The translations under genes were made by a program, and so were the position numbers. From Ceratodon purpureus (taxonomy: Eukaryota > Streptophyta > Bryopsida > Pseudoditrichales > Ditrichaceae): 64,000 nt of DNA. Under the pieces are notes generated by a model. That model made no database searches and was not told the DNA's origin. It worked only from the letters and a program-made list of their open reading frames with translations. How positions within the stretch are numbered: position 1 is the stretch's first letter; every line of letters begins with the position of its first letter. Of the stretch, positions 12,200-24,017 are shown piece by piece. The stretch covers positions 3,684,083 to 3,748,082 of the forward strand of contig CM026429.1 in NCBI GenBank assembly GCA_014871385.1. Reading direction: 5' to 3'.

Positions 12200-14598
12200 G
12201 TTTTACACAGGATATCCAAAATCAAGTGCATAGATGTTGCCAAGTATGCTCATAACCATATTCTTCATGGTAGGGTGGAGCCTAACATCTATGTGGTCAA
12301 CAACCTTCTCAAAATGTATATGGATTGGGGCGATGTGGAGGATGCGAGAGACATTTATTGCAACATCGTCGAAAAGAATGTGGTTACCTGGACAGTCATG
12401 GTTGGGGGCTATGCTCATAATGGTCTTGGTGAGGATATTTTCATGTCTTTTGTCAAATGATCTGGGAAGGTTATAAACCAGATGCGTATACTTTTGTTAG
12501 TATCTTGAAGACATGTAATACCCCAAGAGCTCTGGGATAGGGGCAAAGAAATTTATGCTCTAATCAGCACGAATGGGCTGGAATCTGATGTGCACGTGAG
12601 GACGTCCCTTGTCAAAATGTACGCCAAGTGTGGAAACCTCGAAGGTGCGCAGAATGTTTTAGACAAAATGGTGAGTGAGAATGTCGTGTCTGGGAATATT
12701 ACTATTGGAGGTTATGCTGAGAGTGGTGTGGAGAAAATGCGTATTGGCTTTTTCTTTAAATGCAGCTAGAGCGTGTGGATCCCAATGCCATCACTTACAT
12801 GAGCATCCTGAATTCAAGTGCCAGCAGTGGACGCGCTCTGAAGAGGTATCCAGCCAATTCTTTCACTTATTTGAGCATACTTAATCATGTACAAGCATGG
12901 GAGTATTGGAATGAGTGGGAGAGGTTCATGCTCAAGCAGCGGGTCAAGCAGACAAAAGTGGATTTAATTTTGATGTGCGTGTGGGAAATACCCTGGTGAA
13001 CATTTATGCAAAGGTTGGAAGTATTGAGGGAACTAGGCAAGTCTTGATGAAATGGCCACTCGGGATGTTATTTCGTGGACTGTGATGATAGGAGAATATG
13101 CAGAGTCAGGTTGTGGCGATGAGACATTTAGACTAGTTCTTCACATGCAACCTGAAGGAGTTGCACCAGATGCAATCACTTACTGCAGGATCCTCAACCA
13201 ACGTGCAACATGTGGAGCTGCGAAATGGGTGAAAGAGGTTCATGCATGTGCTGTCGACTCTGGACTAGAGAAGGATGTATGCGTTGGAAGTGCTTTCATC
13301 AACATTTACTATAAGAGCGGAACTATTGAGGGTGCTTGGGATGTTTTCGTAGAATGGAGAATCATCATCTCCATTGTAGAATTGTATGGAACGTGATGAT
13401 TGGTGTGTGTGCGGAGAGCGGTCATGGTTATGAAGCTTTTGAACTCTTTCGTCAAATGCAGCAGGAGGGCTTTGCGCCAGATCCAATGACTTACACAAGC
13501 ATCCTGAACCAGAATGCCAGTAATGGAGCTTTGGAGTGGGTGAGAGAGGTCCACACGTGTGCCTCCAACTCCAAGCTGAAATCTGATGTGCGGGTGGGAA
13601 ATGCTCTTGTGAACATGTATGCGAAATCAGGAGGAATATTGAGGAAGCATGGCATGTGTTTGATGGAATGGCTACTCGGGACGTCATTTCATGGACCGTG
13701 ATGAATATAGGTCTGGCATAAAATGGATGCAGGCAAGAGGCTCTTCAAGTTTTTGATAGCATGAAAAGAGGGGTAGTCAATCTGAACAAGGTCACATCTG
13801 TTGGAGTAATGCTGTAGCAATGGAGTGTTGCATTTAGTAATGCTCAACCTCTGAGCGCTGGGAAGCACCATGTATCAGAAGATTATGTTATTGTTCCGAG
13901 GGTGGAGCATTATAATTGTATAGTTGACAAGCTTGGCCGGGGAGGGCACCTGAATGACGCAGCAAATTTTATGCCAGTCGCACCCAGCGCATCAATTCGG
14001 GGAGCCCTGCCTAGGCCTTGCCGGGCTCACGGAAACGTGGAATTGGGTCAGTATTCTGCCAGAAAATGCCTCGAGCTGGAACTAAACAATGCTGGTGTTT
14101 ATGTGATACTTTAAAATATCCATGTGGTAGTTGGCATGTCTGACCAAGTACAATTATTGAAAAATCTGATGGAACAAAGAGGTATATAAGGAAGGAGCTA
14201 GGATGCAGTTGGATAGAGGTCGATGAGAAGGGACACTTCTTTCATGTGGCTGATGAATCCCACCCATAAGCACAGGAAACATACACCGAGCTGGGAATAT
14301 TGGTCAAAGACCTGAAGGCGGCGGGATATGTTCTTGATACTCGACTTGCTACAAATGACATGGATGAGTGGCAAAAGGAGGAATTACTTTGCTCTTACAG
14401 TGAGAAGCTAGCAACTGCGTATTGACTGATAAGTACTCTCCCTGAAACACAAATCCGCATTTCAACTTCTCTGTGTGCAGGACCGCTACACTGCTGCCAA
14501 ATCATCAATAAATCACCAATCGAGAAATTATGTCAGGGAATGCTAATTGCTTTCATCACTTCTCGGACGGCAAATGTTCCTGTGGTGATTATTGGTGA
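12200..14598 (+). pseudogene. Decayed DYW-type pentatricopeptide repeat (PPR) gene
   Basis: Pieces of a PLS-type PPR protein lie in order but in changing frames. Examples are NIVEKNVVTWTVMVGGYAHN (12350-12420), KPDAYTFVSILKTCN, VRTSLVKMYAKCGNLEGA, MATRDVISWTVMIGEYAESG (13052-13110), PDPMTYTSILNQNASNGAL (13470-13530) and VGNALVNMYAKSGG. E-type segments follow (VEHYNCIVDKLGRGGHL near 13905), then WIEVDEKGHFFHVADES. The DYW deaminase end survives as CFHHFSDGKCSCGDYW, with its stop at 14596-14598. At least five frameshifts or stops break the frame. The deaminase HxE site reads CSYSEKLA, with His replaced by Tyr at 14396-14398, and the CxxC region is also damaged. An intact relative would have been an organellar RNA C-to-U editing factor. 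The repeat wording resembles moss PPR proteins. A spliced functional product is unlikely given the number of breaks. Confidence 0.88.
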
Positions 14599-16129
14599 AG
14601 AATGCTCTGATTCAGAACCAGAAAGTGAGGAAGATGTTTACATACTCAATCTAGCTACAACTAATTATCTTGAGTTACATAGTGACAGGACACTTTCGTG
14701 TCCTCAACTCTAGTAGTCTGCACATGTCTACCAGCTGGGTTTCGTACCTTCGTATTTGAGGCATGTGCAGTATTTGTAAGTTGAAATGGAGAATTTTAAT
14801 GAATGACGATTGTATGACGAATCAACACTTTTTTCCGAGTGGGTTATCAGAATTGTCAGTGGTGATTTTTCACTAGTACCTGACATGTGCAGGGGCATGT
14901 TCTCAAAAAGAAAACATTTTCTTTGAACAGACACTTAAAAGAATGACCGGTTTTTCTACATGTCAAATTTACCTTGAGATCATTTGTTGTTAGATTTGTG
15001 GACGAAGAAGGATTTTAGGAGTTGGACTCAAGTTAATTTTAGTACTTTCAAGTTTTTTGTGTGAGAAATTGGGTCCACACTTGAAGAAAGAAGATATATA
15101 TTTGAGGCCAATCATACCAATGTCTTTGAACATATTGGATAATAGTAGTAAATTATACAGAATAGAAGATTTGTATTGAGTTCACAAGAACACACTTTCA
15201 ATAGTTACGCAAGAGTTTTGTAAATGTGCTTAGTGATATCTTTAGACACTTATTATTCAAACTTCAAATGAATTGCATTTTAGAATATTAGCTATATTGT
15301 TCATTTAATGGCGGAAACCTAACATTATCTAGTTTGGATATTATTCAAACTTTGTTCAATCATCTATTTACATGTGTGTAGAAATGGCATTTGAAATATT
15401 GAAGAGGTAATTGAAGATAATTATAAAAAGATCTAAAGTGCCTTTGATGAATATGCCTGATATGATATCAAGGTTGTTTAATTCTAACTGTAGATTTTAA
15501 ACTCGAACTCTTGCACTCATATCTTAGGGATTTCAAAAAAACGTATTTGATTTTATAACGATTACCACCACTAAAGGTGGACTCACATTTTAAAAGGTTT
15601 CCAAAGACTTATGTAAATATTTTTAAAAATTACAAAATAAATTTGCTTCTTTATATCTTACATATAACATTCCTTAATTATGTATATTTAATGATACTTT
15701 TTTTATAAATTATAGAGTATACTTAAAACTTGATTTCATTTCTTCTATTTGAATTTATAAATTATGAAAACCAAGTCTATTATATGAAAAGTAAATTTAT
15801 TTAGCCATAAGACAATAGAAACACATGTATGAAGCGGCAACTTGCAAGATAGTTTACCGTTTAAATAGGATTATTGAGACAATGTTCATTTTTTCTTAGA
15901 GCATTTTTTTAAACAAAGGATTGTTTGTAATGTACAAACATAATTTGTTTACAAATAGTCAAACATACATCAAGAAATCGTTAACAACATAAATTAAAAC
16001 AAAGCGTCGCCGCATACCAATGACTATAAGTATAAGTAGACATGTAAATTTATGAACTTGCGTTAAACAAGGTGTGATTGCCCGTTTTGTTGTTAATACA
16101 CTACATAGTTTAATCTTTCGATTTTATAT

Positions 16130-16230
16130 ACATTTTTTATTTTTATTTTTATTTTTTAATTTATTTTTTATTTTTTTAATTTATTTTTTATTTTTATTTT
16201 TTTAATTTATTTTTTATTTTTATTTTTTCT
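16130..16230. repeat. T-rich low-complexity tract
   Basis: About 100 bases of reiterated attttt/aattt words, nearly free of G and C. A run of this kind may be a decayed poly(A/T) tail of a retroelement or simple slippage. No adjoining retroelement coding sequence was recognised. Confidence 0.6.
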
Positions 16231-16894
16231 TCTTCATTACTTTTCAAGTCGATGATAATTTAGTAATTTTGTTCAAATTAAAGATAAATGACAGCTTACT
16301 AATATGACATTTCCCTATGTGATGCTTTCACGTTTTCTTATTTGCGTGAATTACAAATCTTAACTCCCAGTCAAGTCCTAAACACATAGAACAATGCTAT
16401 TTCGAAATTAACTCGTAATGTCAAGTGCCCTCAAAACTGCAAAAAAAACCTTCAAAAATGCCCTCTTTAAATGCAAGGTCGAAATTGTTAATTTTTAATG
16501 TATTTTTCAGTATGCAACCGTAAGATCTTGTACCTAACTTGTATGTGCATATGTATGTCAAATCCTAAATTCAAATTCCTTACCAATTGTGAGATTGTAA
16601 TGTTTACAGATGCATAAAAAATTTGTTTTGCTTGTTGGAAAAAGGGTAAGTGGTTTTTTGAAGGCCAAAAATACCATTTTTGGTAGAAAATTTGATATGA
16701 GGCTTTTCAAATTCTTGTTTTCAGGTGAGTTAGAAACATGCCTTTGCAATTTTTATCCTCATACGACCTATAAAACCTAAAGAAATGCTTGATTCTGCAC
16801 ATAGAGGTATGCTGAAATTCAACTACAAAGGCCAATCTTTAACAATAAAATTGGCCAATTTCTTTTTACATATATCTTAGCAATTCCACGCCAT

Positions 16895-17375
16895 GAAGAC
16901 GAAGGGCAAAAAAGAAAAAAAGAAAAAAATTGAAAGGGAAAAATAATATAAATAAATAAATAAAATAAGGAAATAAGAATAAAGCAATTTATAAATAAAA
17001 GCAATTATTAAAAAGTAAAACAGAATAAGTAAATGAAAATAAGAAGAAAAGATCTGAAAAAATGAAAGAAAGGTAGAAGCAATAATATGAATGAATAAAA
17101 GAAAGAAAGGAGAAAAATAATGAATAAATAAAATAAAGAAAAAAGAAAAAAAATAACAAAATAAAGTGATGAACGAAGAACACAATAATTTAATATTTAA
17201 AAATAAACTATACATTCAAATAGAATCTCACCCCCAAACCCACTCCCCCCAATTCTCTCACTCAACACCCCCTTCCCACCCTACTCCCTCCCCCTTCCCG
17301 AAACTCTTGTCGACCTCCTGCTTGGACGCCGCTCACAGCCCACGAACCTGACCCCCTCCCCCGACCCCCCTCCCT
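16895..17375. repeat. Polypurine tract followed by C-rich polypyrimidine tract
   Basis: From about 16895 to 17165 the plus strand is almost entirely A and G with scattered T (aaataaataaa, gaaagaaagg). From about 17228 to 17375 it switches to C-rich pyrimidine-biased DNA (cccccaaaccc, ccctcccccttccc). The abrupt change in strand composition over 500 bases is directly visible. Its origin is unknown. Confidence 0.6.
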
Positions 17376-17813
17376 GTATCCTCCAATTTTCATCCATTTT
17401 TCATCCAAATATTTGAATGACTGATTTAAGGGTGCAGAATTAATTAACTGAGAGTTAATAACTCCTAAAATAATTAGTATTTTCGAAAACCGACTTTAGA
17501 TTTGAGTTTGTAGGGAGGGTATTTACGTCATGGGGAAGGAAAAAAATGATGAAAAAAGTTTTAAGAAAATCACATTTTAATGTGGATGCCTTCAAACTGT
17601 TACGAAGGGAAGTTCAACTTATCAATAAATTAGTACCATTTCTATGATTCAATCATGCATGTAGTCAATGTTAAAATCTATGGCCAGTAGAGAAATTTAA
17701 ATAGGAGTAGGGTAAAGTGAGGTTAATGCAAAATATAAAATCCAAAACCAAACTTAATTTATGATATATAAGTAGGGAAAACATAACAATATAAAGTAAA
17801 TATGCAATTATCA

Positions 17814-19300
17814 ACTAGACATGTCGTCATCGCTACAAGTACCAATCCAACGATGAGAAGAATCGCTATCACTAGACAATATCACTCTGGCAACTTCTGC
17901 AGCTATATCAAGATAAATCTCAGCATCACGACAAATGCTATCTCTATCAGATGAAATAGATGGAGAAGGAGCAGCTACATAAGCTTGAGTCTACATCTCT
18001 GCATAATGTGGAAGCTCAAGAGGTCTAATCGGACGTTTTATCTTGCTAAGATTGCGCAAAATAATAGAGCCACCAATATCATTCTTCACCGTTTTTTTCC
18101 GCCGACTGCACACCACATTTTAAGCATTTGATCTCAATAACTTTAAACAATCAAACAAATGTCACAAGAATGTAAAGACTTACTTACAGAAACGCTTGGG
18201 GGCAGTTTTCTACTCTGGCTCATCGTCTGACTCAATGGCACGTTTCTTCTTCGATGAAGGCACAAGAATTGGAGCAGACTCAACTTCCTTTGTGCTTGGA
18301 AGAAGAGGCAACAACACCTACTTGTAGAAGGTGGTGTCATACTCAAAGCCTATGGCATGACGCCGGAGACTCTTGGATGCTCAAATAGAAGCACCTGCAC
18401 AGAAATTGAAGCTCAATGGCATTAGTAGAAAAAATAAGTTGAAATATAAAAATCATGAAACAGAAAAATCATAGAGAAAAAATTACCTGTAGAAGCTGTG
18501 AGATCTATGACAATGTCATTCTCTACGATGCAAAGATCAATTAGAGCCTCCAAAAGGTTGGAAGTCTTCTCACGTGCTCCTCTGAATGGCTTAACATTCT
18601 CTGAATTAACCATTAGAGAATCTGCAATAATCCAATTAATGCAATGTTCATCAGAGGAGAGCTTGATGCCTTGGGCACCAAAAACACAGCCCTTTCATGA
18701 AACTGAAACTTAGACACTGAAACATCTTCCTCCACATCGTCCATCTTGATGAAACATTTTACCATAAAGGTCTTGTGCTCGCGTGGATAACGATCTGGTT
18801 GAGTCAAAGGCAGACCATTGATTGCAAAGCACTTGGCCTCCTTCTAGAAGTTAGCCCACTCTGCCCAAGAAACAAGCTCATTCGAAATGAACTTTGAATC
18901 AGAGTAAAAAACAATCAAAGCTCCATCATCCTGTAGAAACTGCATAACAAACTCAAAATGGGCCTTAATCCATGAAGATTCCATTTTCTTTCCTACTGAA
19001 ATCTTGGGGTGTTTGTTCCAAGACAGAATCTCACCATCCGAGCCTAAACCTGGAATTGGTAAATCCTCTGGAACATCAAAAATGATGAGACCCACAATAG
19101 CCTCTGCCTCTTCACCACTCAAATTTCTAATCTTGTTACCGTGGTGCAGCTTCAACCAATCCTTGATCTTGGACCAGCACGCAAGCTGATTCCCCTCCGA
19201 TAAATTAGTAAACAACTCCAAAATGCCCAAGGAGAATCATTTATGTTCTCAAGACTAGTGTCATAAACCAGGAAGACCTGTCATAGACCTAGAAGACGAC
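17814..19300 (-). pseudogene. Broken amino-methyltransferase-like gene (beta-class motif order)
   Basis: Read on the minus strand, fragments of one protein appear in order. First comes VGLIIFDVPEDLP, in the place of motif IV (DPPY-like). Then HFEFVMQFLQDDGALIVFY, and a conserved block ending in an in-frame TAG at 18844-18846. After a shift near 18615 comes KPFRGAREKTSNLLEALIDL (motif X-like), then DIVIDLTASTG (motif I-like). A GT-AG intron (about 18486-18396) follows, then RASKSLRRHAIGFEYDTTFY (motif II-like). A low-complexity Ser/Asp tail ends near 17814. The order IV-X-I matches beta-class N4/N6 DNA methyltransferases, which are mostly bacterial or phage. Stops are also seen after 'GASI' and after 'TTFYK', and no ATG-led 5' end was found. 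The surroundings are AT-rich and repeat-like, so a transposon-borne or transferred gene is possible. The motif assignment is by eye. Confidence 0.5.
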
Positions 19301-22300
19301 GACGGAAACAAGAGGAAGGAGGATGAGGAAGGAGGAGGAAGTATGTCCTGGTACATCGTGGTCAATTAAACGTGGTTCCATTGCGTGGTGCTATAAAAAT
19401 ACCACACTCAGATAAGAAAAAATCTCCTCTACATTTGATATGACCACGTCCTATATACAAAAATCAAAATAAAATATTACCAAATAATCATAGATATCTA
19501 TAAATGTTTTTCAAAAAATACAACTTGAAAAATAATGAATTCATTTATATGTTACTTTTTGTAAACTAGCTCAAGAATGCAAAACCAAAATCCTCATGAT
19601 CTACATGAAGTCCAATAAAATAGCTGAATGTGATTCCCAATGTAGTTAAGCACCGGTTTGTCATTTTCCCAAAGTCGAATACAATGCCTTCCTTTAAAAC
19701 CGATTCTTCCAATTCCTGTATATAACTTCTAAATTGGCGCTCAATGATTAGTGCAAGTAATGGTCAATAAAAACAATAATGCTTATGATAGCATCATCTT
19801 CAATCAAAAGTGTAGAATAATGAATTTGACTTAAACATTTTACATCAACATTTTACATCAACATCTACAACATAGTTGAATTTTTCTTCTTCACTCAATT
19901 TGCATTGCAACTTAATTTTGAGGGCTCTTCAAACAAACAAAGGAATTAATATCTCTCGGGCCCTATAAACACACAAGAGACACCTCATACTTTAGAGGCT
20001 TCAAATTAACCTCAACTTCAGAAGAAATAGAGAAATCCTCATATACTCTACACAATGATCAAAATCATTATCGGTGGTAGAAAGCCCCAAAATGCCATTA
20101 AGTGCTTCTTATGCTTCTTTCCGCTATTGCGGGCACTAAAATCTCTTTTTAAATGTGTAGGTATACAACAAATGATACATCAAAATTTTAGATCATTTGA
20201 ATAAAGGTGTAATTCATGAAGGGGAATCCTCACTTTTAGTTGGGAAAAATAGATTAACGCAAATTTATCCAATTGTGTGTCCAAAGGTATGTTGAATTCC
20301 TTCAACATTCTTATATGAGTTGTACTTTTCCTATGTCTTTCCAATTCAGCAGGACTTCAGATTAATTAATCACAATGCTCACAGTATTTTTATGTTCTTG
20401 GTCCCTTAGTTAGTATCATGATTTTTTTCATATTCAGCTCTATTTCTGCTTTTATGAATACGTAAAACGGACAACATCAAATATCAGTAAATTACAATCA
20501 CTGTAATGTACAATTAAAAAGGCAAAGTAGAAATGAATGAAAAATCATGTTCCTTTCCACGAAACAAAGGCAGTACATAAATGTGGATGGGTTTGTAACA
20601 TGTAAGGAAACCCCTTTAGCATGACAAGTCTTCTAGAATGCATCCACGGAATTCAAAGTGGATCTATGAAGAATAATTAAACCAGTTACAACAATAACCG
20701 CAATTTCAAACACTAGAAAATCCATAACCTACAACTCCCCATAGAATATGTCTCTTGTGATATTCAAACCAAAATTATACCTTAAAATTATACGCACGTT
20801 TCTGGGTTAAGAGGTAAGCCCTCATTGATGACATCATCCTCGTTGAAAACCAAATCCTAAGCTGCAACTTTCAATTGATCACCATTAAACTTAATATTTT
20901 ACATCATAGTGCATATAATGGTTCATTGGAAGCCTTCTTCCCATATCTTTCCAACAACAAGATATTATACACAAGTATTGACCCAAAAATGAGCAAGAAA
21001 TCTCCAAAAAAACAAAATCTTGGCAACATTGTATGGGCTGTCTACAGTGTCTTTGCTGCAAGCTTAGGGTTGCAGTTTGATTGCTTATTGTAAACTCAAT
21101 ACTAAGAGTTAGAAGAAATGATTTAGCTTGTTACAAAACTCTTGTCATTGTGATTCTAATAATCCATTTCTTGAAAGATTTGGTGAAGAAACAAGTTGGT
21201 GGTTTCAAGTTGAAATCTATAGAATATGAAGTTGAAAAAACATAATGACATCAACAGATAATCCAAGCGTTTTATACAGAGAGAGGGGTTTTAATGTCCA
21301 TCCTCTAGACCCTACTAGTCTCCAAAAACATAAACAATGGAATGCGAAAAGGGAAGGGAAATATGCGTTATTTGAGGTTGTGAGAAATAAGTTTTCTCGA
21401 AGCTGCAACAAGCGACCATGGTGAATAACTGTATGCTTCTAAACTTTTATAGTACAACCATCTCAATTAGTCTTGGATTCTAGTAGTCAATAGATTAAGG
21501 AGAGTAATAAATTACTTATGAGAATGTTGGAATTGCATGACTGAGAAGACTAATTGTAGCTAAAGAAGATATGCATATTTTGGACGATATAAATGATGGT
21601 GCAAATTAAAAAAATTAGTGGAAGAAAATGTGATGACAAATGATTTACTTGAACTATTGGTTAAAAGCTTTGTGGAAGCGTATAAAGTTCACCATTATTG
21701 ATACAAATAGTGGTAGTAAATCAAATCATCTAGAAGATTAACTAATACTTTTAGAGTAGCACAGTTGTAAAATTCCTATTGAAGTTTTTCAAAAAATTGG
21801 TTAATTCTTCAAATGTATTAAAAAGAACATTGAAAGTACCAACCAGTTGTTCAAAAAACTCTTCTATCTTATCTTTAATCTTTGTTTTCTTCTTTTATAC
21901 TATTGGTACTAGAATTGGTCATGAAATGATTTGAGTTGAAGTAGGTGAGGATGAAATGAGATGTTCTTCCATTTCTTGATTGCACTTTCAAGAAGTTGAT
22001 TATGTGTACATGCTCTACTGCTATTCCATTATTTTGGTTGCACTTTTTAGAAGTTGATTATATGTAATTCTTGATCTACTGCATTTCCATTTATCCATTT
22101 TCTTGAACCATCTGCATTCTTATTTTCTATTTGTTCCAAAGACTTCATTAGCCCTCTTGCTCGTTCTAGTATATTCTTTTAGAACCATTTTGTATTTTAT
22201 TTTGCATGATAATCACTTACAACTAAGACCTTTGATTGTTGCCACAATATAGATCTGTATTTTGATCTACATATTCTTCTATATGAAAAGCGTCTCAAAA

Positions 22301-23354
22301 GATGGTCAAAACTTTAAAAAAGATGCAATAATAGCTCAAAATTAATGATTGTACAATAGTTTTAGACTTAAGAATTGATAATTTGAGCCAAATAGGCAAC
22401 AAGAAGAGATGAAAATACAATGAATGACATTGGAAACATTTTGGAGAGAAGGGGATTATGGGCATAGGCATGCGGCCAAGGTCAAGGCCTTCTAAAGCCT
22501 CATTATCATACGACCCACATACACCCGCATTTGCAAGCATTTGCCTCCTATTTTAATTTAAATGACAAATAAAAATTGTCAAAAAATACTTTATTTATTT
22601 GTTGTCTCTGCAATCTTATTGTCCATCTCTCTTTGGCTTCCAATCAAATCTTATACTTCAAAATCCCTCCACTTCATTAAAGCAACTTCCTCTTCATCCA
22701 ACTCTCCAAGCTTAGTTACGGTAATTTTGGTGGATGCTTCATCTATCCTTTAGGTGTAGCCTTCTCTTTTAAAGGACGCCTCTATACCCTTTGCTTCTAT
22801 AGCCACTTCTTCTTTTATTTGTAACATTTTAGCTTCAAAATAAAAGAAAGCATTATGGAAAGGAGGTTTTAATGCACTTAAAAAAGAGTTAAAAAGATTT
22901 GGACCATACTGGGATTGAAGTTGCAAAATTTGAAAAAGCAATGCAAGATTAGTTCTAAAAATTGAAGCTGTAATTTCTTACATCCATTGTGAATTTTGAA
23001 ACTATTCTTGTCTTTGCAACTACAACAAAAATATAGCAAGAGTCTTTAGGAATTCAAGAGAAATGACAAAGTGATACAAAGAAAAAGATCACCTTCTCTA
23101 GTTTGAGTTCAAATTGTAATAGATTGAGGTAATAAAAAACAGACTTCATTGTATCTACAGTAATATTGAATCCCTTGAAAAAATTGTCTAAAGAAGAATG
23201 TGAAGACATTTCAAACCCATAGTTTCCTCATTTAGGAATAAAAAACCATTTTACATATCTATTTCAACATCTATGGAAAATTAAATGAATCAATAGCAAT
23301 TTTTATTGAATTATTTTATATATAGATGACATGAAGCATGCTCTATCAATTTTG

Positions 23355-23359
<5 letters not shown>
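19301..23359. other. AT-rich gene-poor region
   Basis: No intact gene. The minus strand at 22562-22941 gives a fairly coherent reading that includes FEAKMLQIKEEVAIEAKG and later TKITVTKLGELDEEEVALMK, interrupted by stops. It may be a transposon or host-gene relic, but I do not recognise the family. The other open frames are short and have AT-driven composition. Confidence 0.45.

Positions 23360-23360
<1 letters not shown>

Positions 23361-23395
<35 letters not shown>
23361..23395. repeat. (TA)n microsatellite
   Basis: An uninterrupted run of about 17 TA dinucleotides, preceded by 'gatagtt' and followed by 'gaagtt'. It is likely to be length-polymorphic. Confidence 0.95.
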
Positions 23396-23398
<3 letters not shown>

Positions 23399-23687
23399 GT
23401 TATTATATTTAATAATGAAGGTTCAAAGTCAAATTTCTATTTCCAGTTTCAGAATATATGGATTCATTCAACAACCATAAATATTAAAATAAATTTACAT
23501 GACTTCGAAGACGTTCACAACTAAAACATATGCACTCAAAGCTCACGTTAAAGCACGAAAAGTCAATGCCAAAGGAAACTCCAAGCCAAACTCACTCTTA
23601 GTTTCTCCAAAACAGGAATATGTACCACTATAAGTAACTTACAAGGGAGGTCAAGAAGAGAATTTCAACAAAGCATCAGGCGAATAA

Positions 23688-24017
23688 AAAGAAGTGGTAG
23701 AATTCGGAAGCCTCCGGGCAGACGGGCAGACGGGCAGCGACGACCGAGTCTCGGAAGAGGAGCTCTACGAGCGCGTGCAGGAGCTCATGAGCAACCACGA
23801 GGAGGCCCACCGAGCACTCCACCGGAGCTTCTTCGAAATCATTGCCACTGGAGCTCACTTGGTAAACTCCAGCTTCGGTAACTTAAACGGATGGAACCAC
23901 GATGGGTCCACCGGATCTCACACAGAACTCTACAGTTCCAACTCTGCAGTCAGGCTTATAAAAACAAACAAACCAATGCTTTTGCAGATGGTTGCAGACT
24001 TGCCGTCACGGCATTGA
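23688..24017 (+). pseudogene. GC-rich gene fragment of unknown family
   Basis: An open frame from 23688 follows a TAA and has no ATG until 23787. Its first 190 bases are much richer in G and C than the flanks and encode a charged, helix-prone segment (DRVSEEELYERVQELMSN, then HEEAHRALHRSFFEI). After about 23876 composition falls back and the reading looks random. Possible donors follow GCTCACTTG (23860) and CAGCTTCG (23876). It looks like a single exon of a larger gene, either transposed or left over after loss of its partner exons. I do not recognise the family, and a real small gene starting at 23787 cannot be excluded. Confidence 0.35.

Larger units (their letters stand above)
14599..17813. 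other. AT-rich intergenic region with low-complexity tracts
   Basis: No gene is supported. The sequence is strongly AT-rich. It includes a T/A low-complexity run at about 16130-16230 and, from about 16895, an A/G-rich stretch followed by a C-rich stretch, both listed separately. The Phe/Tyr/Ile-rich minus-strand open frames at 16819-17215 are translations of these simple tracts. Confidence 0.6.

Noticed and set aside
16819-17215. Phe/Tyr/Leu-rich minus-strand frames that look like membrane proteins
   Set aside because: They are translations of the A/G-rich low-complexity tract on the opposite strand.
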